Made by a program: the position numbers and the translations under genes. Below the pieces are notes generated by a model. It saw nothing but the letters and a program-made list of their open reading frames with translations. It was not told where the DNA came from and searched no databases. Source: a bacterium (GTDB lineage: Bacteria; Auribacterota; JABMQX01). Taken from it: DNA of 10,638 nucleotides. Shown piece after piece: positions 5,611-10,638 of this stretch (the first letter of the stretch is position 1; each line of letters starts with the position of its first letter). The DNA lies in assembly GCA_013203085.1 (NCBI GenBank), contig JABMQX010000383.1:1-10638 (forward strand), in the 5' to 3' direction.

Positions 5611-7953
5611 TCAAGACACAAGGGCGAGGTTGCGGAGACGGTTCTCCAGGTTTGTGTTCCTCTTCATCACCCTGTCGTTGGCGACGGCCATGCCGACAGC
5701 TTTCCTTGACCCCACGAGCACGACGAGCTGTTTCCCCCGGCTGATGGCAGTGTAAAGAAGGTTTCTCTGCAGAAGCATGTAATGCTGGGTGACGATCGGA
5801 ACGACAACCGCCGGATATTCGCATCCCTGAGCTTTGTGCACCGATGCGGCATAGGCGAGGACCAGCTCACCCACATCCGTCCGCGAGTACTCGACAGTCC
5901 TCTCCCCGAAGCAAACCTTCAAGACGCCTTGCTTCTCGTCGGCCTCGACGATGCGTCCGGTGTCGCCGTTGAAGATTTCCTTGAGGTAGTTGTTCTTGGT
6001 TTGCATTACCTTGTCGCCTGTTCGGAAAGACCTGCCTCCGAAAACTATCCTCTCGCCGGTGGCGTTGAGAAGCTCCTGGAGCTCGGAATTGAGGTTTTCG
6101 ACGCCCACGTGCCCTTTGTGCATCGGCGAGAGAACCTGGATGTCCCTAATGGGGTCGAAATCAAACTTTTGCGGAATTCTCTCCGCGACCAGGGTCTTGA
6201 TGGTACTGAGAACGGTGGATGAAGTATCGCATTCCACGAAGTAGAAGTCGCTTTCGTCGCCGGGGTCGGGAGGATCGAGGTCGGGCGTGAACCCGGCGTT
6301 GACGCGATGCGCGTTGATGACGATGTGGCTTCGTCTCGCCTGCCGAAAAACCTGCTTCAGTCTCACAGCGGGGATGACGTGGGAGTTAATTGTATCTTTC
6401 AAAACGTTGCCCGGTCCGACGGGGGGAAGCTGGTCCACGTCTCCGACAAGGACGATAGTGGCGCCGTCCAGCGTGGCTCGCAGCAGACTGCCCATGAGGG
6501 AGATGTCGAGCATCGAAGCCTCGTCGAGAATGATAGCATCACACTCGAGGGGGTTATCCTCGTTGCGGAGAAAGCGTCCCGTCTTGGGGCTGAACTCGAG
6601 CATGCGGTGAATGGTTGCCGCATCGAGGCCGGTGAGCTCCGACATTCGTTTCGCGGCTCTTCCGGTGGGGGCCCCGAGGAAGAAGACGATTTTCTTGTAC
6701 TGCCATATTTTGGAGAGGCAGTTGATGAGGGTGGTCTTGCCGGTGCCGGGTCCCCCGGTGATGACAAGGACCTTTTCTTTCAGGGCAAGACGCAAAGCGT
6801 CCCTTTGCTCATCAGCGAGCCTTATCCCGATGGTCTCCTGGGCCCATTTGATCGCTCGGTCAATTTTGATAGGCGGCATTGTGGACGGAGTTGCCCTCAT
6901 GCTGGTCAGCTTCGCGGCGACATCCCGCTCCGGCCACAGAAGCGACCGGAGGTAAACGGCGTGTTCGGGGGCGTCATCTTCCTCCTCCGCAATGATCTGG
7001 GCGATGCGAAAGGCTTGTTCCTCTCCCCGTTCGGATTGGATTTCAGCGCACCGGTCAATGTTCTCGAGAATAATCAGTCTTGTCTCGAGCAGCCTTTGAA
7101 GTCCGTTGACCACGATCACGCTGTCAACCCCCAGAAGTTCCGACGCTCTCCCGACGAGTTCCCGCACAGGAAGGTAACAGTGCCCCTCGGCCATGGCGGC
7201 TTGCTCAAGCGTGTAGGCGATTCCCGCCTGTGCCCGTTCCACGGAATCAACCTTGAAACCGAGGCTCTGCGCTATCCTATCGGCTCTGACGAAGCCGATG
7301 CCCGAAACCTCGATAGCCAGGAGGTAGGGGTTCTCCTGGACGACGCGAACCGAGTCGTTGCCATACCTTTTGTAGATTTTGAGGGCGAAAGGGGTGCTGA
7401 TCCCGTGGCTGTGCAAAAAGATCATGATCCGTCGGAGCTGCCGCTGCTCTCCCCACCCTTTGCGGAGGGCGGCAATTCGTTTCTTCCCGAAACCGGCAAC
7501 TTCTCGGAGGCGTTCGGGATCGTTTTCGATGATGTCAATTGTCTCCATTCCGAACCGATCAACCAGGCGGTCGGCGAACTTCTCCCCGATGCCGGGGATC
7601 AGCCCGGAGGAAAGATACTTTCGCAAGCCCTCCTCGTTCGAGGGGACTACCGACTCGTAGTTCTCGACGGCGAATTGTAGCCCGAACCTGTCGTTGACCA
7701 CCCAGCGGCCGATGCAGCGGAGGATCTCCCCCGGCGAGAGGCCGATAAGATTCCCGACGATTGTAACCTGGCCGGTCTGCTGTATGTCCATAAGCGCGCG
7801 CCGCGTGACGAAGGCATCCCCTGTCTCGCGCAATGAAGACAGAAGTGAGCCGAGACGGCCGGGCTTGAGACGGGCAACGGTGTAGCCGTTGGTTTCGTTG
7901 AGAAAGACGACCTTTTCGACTGTCCCCTGGAGGACCTCTTCCGCTTCCAACAT
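5611..7953 (-). CDS. recD2: RecD2-type ATP-dependent 5'-3' DNA helicase
   Basis: A 780-residue superfamily 1B helicase. RecD2 proteins act without RecBC in DNA repair and replication-fork maintenance; no recB, recC or addAB gene is in this window. An N-terminal OB-like region (about 7-100) precedes helix-hairpin-helix elements (around 119-135, 152-167 and 216-232: IPGIGEKFADRL, VAGFGKKRIAAL, VSGIGFVRADRIA) and then the helicase core. Core motifs: Walker A GGPGTGKTT (400-408), LGAPTGRAAKRM (426-437), motif II ILDEASM (475-481), motif III VGDVDQLPPVG (503-513), motif IV RLKQVFRQ (531-538), then NGDTGRIV, SVHKAQGCEYP (704-714) and motif VI LLYTAISRGK (732-741). Length fits the family and all motifs are intact. 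The start is ATG at 7953; a TTG at 7956 adds one residue. AAGGA (7965-7969) is 11 or 8 bases away respectively. A strong hairpin lies just upstream. Probably second in an operon with MTAP. Confidence 0.95.
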   Translation of the reverse strand: MLEAEEVLQGTVEKVVFLNETNGYTVARLKPGRLGSLLSSLRETGDAFVTRRALMDIQQTGQVTIVGNLIGLSPGEILRCIGRWVVNDRFGLQFAVENYESVVPSNEEGLRKYLSSGLIPGIGEKFADRLVDRFGMETIDIIENDPERLREVAGFGKKRIAALRKGWGEQRQLRRIMIFLHSHGISTPFALKIYKRYGNDSVRVVQENPYLLAIEVSGIGFVRADRIAQSLGFKVDSVERAQAGIAYTLEQAAMAEGHCYLPVRELVGRASELLGVDSVIVVNGLQRLLETRLIILENIDRCAEIQSERGEEQAFRIAQIIAEEEDDAPEHAVYLRSLLWPERDVAAKLTSMRATPSTMPPIKIDRAIKWAQETIGIRLADEQRDALRLALKEKVLVITGGPGTGKTTLINCLSKIWQYKKIVFFLGAPTGRAAKRMSELTGLDAATIHRMLEFSPKTGRFLRNEDNPLECDAIILDEASMLDISLMGSLLRATLDGATIVLVGDVDQLPPVGPGNVLKDTINSHVIPAVRLKQVFRQARRSHIVINAHRVNAGFTPDLDPPDPGDESDFYFVECDTSSTVLSTIKTLVAERIPQKFDFDPIRDIQVLSPMHKGHVGVENLNSELQELLNATGERIVFGGRSFRTGDKVMQTKNNYLKEIFNGDTGRIVEADEKQGVLKVCFGERTVEYSRTDVGELVLAYAASVHKAQGCEYPAVVVPIVTQHYMLLQRNLLYTAISRGKQLVVLVGSRKAVGMAVANDRVMKRNTNLENRLRNLALVS

Positions 7954-7974
7954 CAAACGCTTTTTCCTTATGAG

Positions 7975-7995
7975 GAGCCCCGCCGGGCGGAGCTC
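7975..7995 (-). other. GC-rich hairpin in the MTAP-recD2 intercistronic gap
   Basis: On the minus strand, GAGCTCCG pairs with CGGGGCTC (one U-G wobble) around a five-base loop, giving an 8-bp GC-rich stem. It begins five bases upstream of the recD2 ribosome site AAGGA and 11 bases after the MTAP stop. No T-run follows, so it is not a classic intrinsic terminator. It may separate expression of the two genes or protect the MTAP 3' end; that is inference. Confidence 0.4.
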
Positions 7996-8005
7996 AGGTT
8001 GCGAG

Positions 8006-8869
8006 CTATTGAAGATATTTGCCGATGATAGTCGTCAGTCTCTTCCTGGCTTCTTCGGGGATGAATTCGGGTTGCGTGATGATCGCTTTTTCAAGGGCGT
8101 GGGCGCACCCGCAATCCTCCCGAACGGGTATTCTTGCTACTGCGAGCCTGATGATCTTCTGAGCTATGCGCGCGTTCTGGTGAAGCACACTGACGATGGT
8201 CTCAACGCTGACCTCCTCGGCGTCCTGCTTCCAACAATCGTAATCGGTGACCATCGCGAGGGTGGCATAACACATTTCCGCTTCGCGGGCAAGTTTTGCC
8301 TCGGTGAGATTGGTCATGCCGACCACATCAAAACCGAGCCGGCGATATGTATTCGATTCGGCTCGGGTGGAAAATGCCGGCCCTTCCATGTTGACGTAGG
8401 TGCCTCCTCGGTGAACCGCGGCGCCAGCCTCCTCGGCAGCTTGTACGAGAACGGCGGATAGATTCCCGCACACGGGGTCTCCGAAGGAAACGTGCGCCAC
8501 CACGCCGTCGCCGAAGAATGTGTCTTTGCGAAGCTTCGTGCGGTCGTAAAACTGGTCCGGGATGACGACATGTGTGGGCCGGAGTTCCTCTTTGAGGCTG
8601 CCGACGGCGCTAACAGAGATGAGCCGCTCCACACCGAGCTTCTTGAATCCGTAGATGTTGGCGCGGAAGTTCAGCTCGTGAGGCGAAAAGCGGTGGCCTC
8701 GGCCGTGTCTCGGCAAGAAAGCTACTTTCCGGCGCTCCAGTTGACCGAGGATGTACCTGTCAGATGGCTCACCGAAAGGCGTGGACACTGCCGTCTCTTC
8801 CGTATTCGAAAAGCCCTCCATCTCATACAATCCGCTGCCGCCAATGATTCCTATTTCAGCTTCTGCCAT
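8006..8869 (-). CDS. mtnP: S-methyl-5'-thioadenosine phosphorylase
   Basis: A 287-residue enzyme that phosphorolyses 5'-methylthioadenosine to adenine and methylthioribose-1-phosphate in methionine/purine salvage, in the cytosol. Motifs: phosphate-binding G10-G-S-G13, F51-L-P-R-H-G-R-G-H59, N67-F-R-A-N-I, S89?-region V85-S-A-V-G-S-L, D105-Q-F-Y-D-R-T, V159-N-M-E-G-P-A-F-S-T-R-A-E-S, G184-M-T-N, and T208-D-Y-D-C-W213. The two aspartates D209 and D211 of the last motif favour a 6-aminopurine over a 6-oxopurine, supporting MTAP over a purine nucleoside phosphorylase. C253-G-C255 forms a CXC motif near the C-terminus, known as a disulfide motif in some archaeal members. The ATG at 8869 is set by AGGAG five bases upstream and the immediate IGIIGGSGLY; the 38-residue in-frame extension to 8983 is poor in family character. 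It lies 52 bases upstream of recD2. Confidence 0.94.
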   Translation of the reverse strand: MAEAEIGIIGGSGLYEMEGFSNTEETAVSTPFGEPSDRYILGQLERRKVAFLPRHGRGHRFSPHELNFRANIYGFKKLGVERLISVSAVGSLKEELRPTHVVIPDQFYDRTKLRKDTFFGDGVVAHVSFGDPVCGNLSAVLVQAAEEAGAAVHRGGTYVNMEGPAFSTRAESNTYRRLGFDVVGMTNLTEAKLAREAEMCYATLAMVTDYDCWKQDAEEVSVETIVSVLHQNARIAQKIIRLAVARIPVREDCGCAHALEKAIITQPEFIPEEARKRLTTIIGKYLQ

Positions 8870-8916
8870 CTCAGCTCCTCTCCTTCTTTCATCTTTCACT
8901 CCAACGGTTCGTATGT

Positions 8917-8935
8917 CCGCGCCCCGTCTGCGGGA
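8917..8935. repeat. GC-rich 19-base direct repeat, copy 1
   Basis: CCGCGCCCCGTCTGCGGGA differs from the copy at 8992-9010 at two positions. CCGC and GCGG at its ends can pair as a short hairpin. It lies about 50 bases upstream of the MTAP start. Confidence 0.45.
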
Positions 8936-8991
8936 GCGAGGGTTATAGCGTAGCCCGCTTGCGATACAGCCCGTATCTTCCACACCGGTCC

Positions 8992-9010
8992 CCGCGCCCC
9001 GTCCGCGGGG
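8992..9010. repeat. GC-rich 19-base direct repeat, copy 2
   Basis: CCGCGCCCCGTCCGCGGGG, 75 bases from copy 1 (start to start). With the base before it, CCCGCG (8991-8996) pairs perfectly with CGCGGG (9004-9009) around a seven-base loop. Two copies at one leader could be a paired protein site or remnants of a dispersed repeat. Confidence 0.45.
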
Positions 9011-9151
9011 GGTAGTCCCCTGTCAAACCTGATAGTCTATCCGACTGACTCGCCGGGATGAAAGGAAAAATGTCTCCCCCGTGTTCGTTCCCGCCAGTCA
9101 AAAACATAGGCATTTCCTCCCGGCGGGCTTTCGCTGTGCAGGATCGCCTGC

Positions 9152-9172
9152 AAAAGCCTTCTAAGAGAAGGC
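9152..9172 (-). terminator. Intrinsic terminator after the DUF169 gene
   Basis: On the minus strand, GCCTTCT pairs perfectly with AGAAGGC around the loop CTT and is followed at once by TTTT (9152-9155). It sits 20 bases after the DUF169 stop codon. The T-run is short, so termination may be partial. Confidence 0.55.
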
Positions 9173-9192
9173 GAAAGACCTGGCGGCCGCCG

Positions 9193-9909
9193 TTATCCCG
9201 GCTGCGTTGCTTTGATTATCCTCTCCATGCCTTCGATTTTCGCTGTTCCGGCCGAACAGGACTCGATGCTTTCAACGATATTGCCCATGTGATGATAAGG
9301 CACGGAGACCGTCATCTCGTCGCTCCCGAATTTCTGAATTCTTCTGCTGGTGTAGTCCAGGAGGCTGACGTTGATTTCCCCGGAGACAATGGGATAGGCA
9401 ACAGCCATGTGGCAGGTGGAGCCGCTCATTTCAGTTCGCGGCGGGATACCGTTTGCATACTGGGCCAGGGTTAGCAGCCGACAGCCCTGCTCCGGATTAC
9501 AAATGAACACCACAAGGTCGGGCTTCTCATGCGCCCCTTCCAGCGGAGAGAAAATCACGTGATCGGCCAAACCCAGAGGAGGGGCCGTCGTAAGAAACAT
9601 GGCGCGGTGAAAGGTCGCAACGGAGCAGAAGAGTTTCTCGCCGTGAACGAGGAATTCTTTAAGGGCTTTGTCGGCGGCGCCGGTCGGTTTGGGCGCCAGG
9701 CCGAGATGCCAGGCTCCTCCGGGGCATCCGGAGTTGTCCTTACTGATGCAGAAGGTTTTTCCGTCTCTGGCACCGAGCAGCGCTTCACAAACCCAGGGCT
9801 TGGTGTCTCCAGCCCTTTCCGCCGGTTTCATAGAATAGGTTACCGCCACAGGACTCCCCTTGAGTCCTAACAGCTCTTTGAGGGTTTTTGCGTATTCTTT
9901 CCATTCCAT
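9193..9909 (-). CDS. DUF169 family cysteine-rich protein
   Basis: A 238-residue protein with the features of the DUF169 family, whose biochemical role is not established as far as I know. The N-terminal helix MEWKEYAKTLKELLGL is followed by SPVAVTYSMKP, then C41-E-A-L, C54 and the S60-G-C-P-G-G-A-W-H-L-G-L block, which is the family hallmark. Further cysteines lie at 95, 137, 143, 166 and 218, giving eight in all; the pattern could bind a metal or an iron-sulfur centre, but that is inference. There is no signal peptide or membrane helix, so it is probably cytosolic. The start is fixed by a perfect AAGGAGG eight bases upstream of the ATG at 9909; an in-frame ATG at 9951 would ignore this site. 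The gene is probably monocistronic: a divergent aminotransferase lies upstream and a terminator follows. Confidence 0.85.
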   Translation of the reverse strand: MEWKEYAKTLKELLGLKGSPVAVTYSMKPAERAGDTKPWVCEALLGARDGKTFCISKDNSGCPGGAWHLGLAPKPTGAADKALKEFLVHGEKLFCSVATFHRAMFLTTAPPLGLADHVIFSPLEGAHEKPDLVVFICNPEQGCRLLTLAQYANGIPPRTEMSGSTCHMAVAYPIVSGEINVSLLDYTSRRIQKFGSDEMTVSVPYHHMGNIVESIESCSAGTAKIEGMERIIKATQPG

Positions 9910-9917
9910 CACGTCGT

Positions 9918-9924
9918 CCTCCTT
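9918..9924 (-). promoter_or_regulatory. Ribosome binding site deciding the DUF169 start
   Basis: AAGGAGG on the minus strand is a full match to the anti-Shine-Dalgarno core, eight bases before the ATG at 9909. It lies inside the 14-codon in-frame extension to 9951, which argues against that longer start. Confidence 0.75.
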
Positions 9925-10029
9925 GTATTGCGAGCGCATGCCCATCTCCACAGATTCTCAGCCATCACTTCGCTTGTGAGTGAAAGGAATCGGCAGACAG
10001 TCATCACAACTCGCCGTGAGCTGCCTCAG

Positions 10030-10094
10030 GGCGGTGCATATCCCTCGGCGGCGTTTCATTTCTGCGGTTTGCCTCGGCAACATCTTGCACCGCC
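10030..10094. repeat. Nine-base inverted repeat enclosing a possible structured leader
   Basis: GGCGGTGCA (10030-10038) is the exact reverse complement of TGCACCGCC (10086-10094), with 47 bases between. Inside it, TTGC and GCAA (10069-10072 and 10077-10080) close a four-base loop. It lies 121-185 bases upstream of the DUF169 ATG on the minus strand, so a transcript from farther upstream would carry it as a stem of 9 bp with an inner hairpin. I could not match it to a known riboswitch. Confidence 0.35.
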
Positions 10095-10109
10095 AGAAGT
10101 TTTTCATTG

Positions 10110-10138
10110 TTGACGCGGGGCTACCGATTTGCAAAAAT
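10110..10138 (+). promoter_or_regulatory. Candidate aminotransferase gene promoter
   Basis: TTGACG (10110-10115, 5 of 6) is followed after 17 bases by AAAAAT (10133-10138, 4 of 6). The predicted start point near 10145 leaves a leader of about 130 bases carrying the TCCGAAATC repeat and the hairpin at 10228-10244. The -10 half overlaps a short stem GATTT-GCAA-AAATC (10126-10139). Confidence 0.32.
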
Positions 10139-10203
10139 CTGCTCGATTCAGTTCTTCGATCTTACCACACATTCAAACAGGAGATAAATCGGCAAGCGCT
10201 GAG

Positions 10204-10226
10204 TCCGAAATCGGAAATCCGAAATC
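10204..10226. repeat. TCCGAAATC direct repeat
   Basis: TCCGAAATC occurs exactly at 10204-10212 and 10218-10226, separated by GGAAA, so the whole stretch alternates GGAAATC/CGAAATC units and is partly self-complementary. Similar 'CGAAATC' elements are scattered in intergenic DNA of many environmental bacteria; here it lies in the aminotransferase leader. Confidence 0.45.
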
Positions 10227-10227
10227 G

Positions 10228-10244
10228 CACCTCGGATCGAGGTG
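10228..10244 (+). promoter_or_regulatory. Perfect hairpin in the aminotransferase leader
   Basis: CACCTCGGATCGAGGTG is a perfect 7-bp stem with a three-base loop, ending 29 bases before the aminotransferase ATG. No T-run follows (TCTTCT only), so it is more likely an operator or an mRNA stem than a terminator. Confidence 0.4.
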
Positions 10245-10273
10245 TCTTCTGCCGTCACTCGAGGAGGAAAAGG

Positions 10274-10638
10274 ATGACTTACGGGCAGGGTAAAATCTGG
10301 TACGACGGGAAACTTGTCGAATGGGATGATGCCACAACGCATATCCTGTCGCACGTTATTCACTACGGGTCATCAGTATTCGAGAGCACGAGGTGCTACA
10401 AGACTCGCAAGGGGCCCGCGATCTTTCGGCTTCAAGACCATATAGCTCGCCTGTTCGATTCGGCTCGGATTTACCGCATGACTCTGCCATTCACGCAAGA
10501 AGAACTGTGTGAGGCAATTATCGAAACGGTGAGAGTGAACAAACTCGAGAAGTGCTATATCCGGCCGTTCGCCTTCAGGGGATACGGAAATATCGGCGTT
10601 AATCCCCTGGATAACCCCGTCCACGTTGCAGTGGCGGC
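10274..10638 (+). CDS. ilvE: Branched-chain amino acid aminotransferase, N-terminal part (runs off right edge)
   Basis: The first 121 codons of a class IV PLP-dependent aminotransferase, which interconverts Leu/Ile/Val and their 2-oxo acids. The start is the ATG at 10274 after GAGGAGG (10261-10267, six bases away). The N-terminus reads IWYDGKLVEWDDATTHILSHVIHYGSSVFESTRCY, followed by R59 (a PLP-phosphate ligand equivalent) in FRLQDHIARLFDSARIYRM and Y95-I-R97-P. These positions match the E. coli enzyme's numbering without gaps. The catalytic lysine, expected near residue 159, lies beyond the window. The substrate-pocket motif is FEST instead of the common FEGI. The D-amino-acid aminotransferase or aminodeoxychorismate lyase branches are less likely given HYGSSVFE..RCY and the RPF block. 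Nearby MTAP makes a role in transamination at the end of methionine salvage conceivable, but that is speculation. Confidence 0.9.
   Translation, partial: MTYGQGKIWYDGKLVEWDDATTHILSHVIHYGSSVFESTRCYKTRKGPAIFRLQDHIARLFDSARIYRMTLPFTQEELCEAIIETVRVNKLEKCYIRPFAFRGYGNIGVNPLDNPVHVAVA

Larger units (their letters stand above)
8870..9192. other. Intergenic region between the DUF169 gene and MTAP
   Basis: No gene is supported in these 323 bases; an open plus-strand frame from 9058 runs antisense into the DUF169 gene and matches nothing. The part near 9192 holds the DUF169 terminator and a branched inverted-repeat structure; the part near 8870 is the MTAP leader and holds two copies of a GC-rich 19-base element. 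TATAAC on the minus strand (8943-8948) is a possible MTAP -10, but no good -35 accompanies it. Confidence 0.55.
9910..10273. other. Divergent intergenic region between DUF169 and the aminotransferase gene
   Basis: No credible coding region is present; the open frame 9928-10113 has no recognisable family. The 364 bases hold the DUF169 ribosome site, a long inverted repeat (10030-10094), a candidate aminotransferase promoter (10110-10138), a TCCGAAATC repeat and a perfect hairpin, listed separately. I saw no T-box consensus (AGGGTGG...) and no riboswitch I could name. Confidence 0.55.

Noticed and set aside
6307..7680. 457-codon plus-strand open frame
   Set aside because: It lies entirely antisense to recD2, whose helicase motifs are all intact. 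The frame is open because of GC-rich codon bias on the opposite strand, and the product matches no family.
8870..8983. 38-residue N-terminal extension of MTAP
   Set aside because: An Arg-rich extension without family similarity; the AGGAG ribosome site just before 8869 and the immediate GIIGGSG motif fix the shorter start.
10040..10120. c-di-GMP (GEMM) or molybdenum-cofactor riboswitch in the DUF169 leader
   Set aside because: Only the short GGCAAACC string resembles GEMM; the second conserved arm (GACGCAAAGCC) and the tetraloop-receptor parts are absent, and no Moco consensus is visible.
10140..10273. T-box leader controlling the aminotransferase gene
   Set aside because: The conserved T-box antiterminator sequence and a terminator with a T-run are both missing, and the leader is too short for the specifier stem.

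Overview
The window is ordinary bacterial chromosome (G+C in the high 50s, short intergenic gaps, Shine-Dalgarno starts). I see no insertion sequence, CRISPR array, tRNA, rRNA or phage gene. The gene set is housekeeping and transport: a stand-alone RecD2-type helicase, a 5'-methylthioadenosine phosphorylase with a C-terminal CXC motif, a cysteine-rich DUF169 protein, YraN, an APC permease, a branched-chain aminotransferase and a two-ATPase/two-permease ABC exporter. This mixture fits an uncultivated, deep-branching bacterial lineage; nothing in the sequence fixes the phylum.

Layout: (1) Positions 1-760, minus: N-terminal part of an APC-family amino acid permease, running off the left edge. 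(2) A divergent promoter region of about 360 bases holds a palindromic operator candidate and a short CGCA-type repeat. (3) 1117-1488, plus: yraN. (4) A 291-base gap contains a possible 49-codon ORF and an extended -10 promoter. (5) 1780-5581, plus: four tightly packed ABC genes (ATPase 1, permease 1, ATPase 2, permease 2), with gaps of 0, -4 and -4 bases, so probably one translationally coupled operon. (6) 5611-7953, minus: recD2, converging on the ABC operon with only 29 bases between. (7) 8006-8869, minus: MTAP, 52 bases upstream of recD2 and probably co-transcribed with it. (8) 9193-9909, minus: DUF169 protein, with an intrinsic terminator and a branched fold just after its stop. (9) A 364-base divergent region holds a long inverted repeat, a TCCGAAATC repeat and a hairpin. 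(10) 10274 to the right edge, plus: N-terminal third of a branched-chain aminotransferase (ilvE type).

The clearest unusual observation is in the ABC operon. The loop between the first two membrane segments of permease 1 (residues about 85-144) aligns with the C-terminal domain of its partner ATPase 1 (residues 225-285), at 21 identities over about 60 positions with one single-residue gap. A soluble domain normally appended to the cytosolic ATPase therefore seems to sit inside the permease, on the predicted extracytoplasmic side. The exporter's substrate cannot be deduced. I did not find a wholly new multi-gene system; the other findings are smaller structural or regulatory observations.
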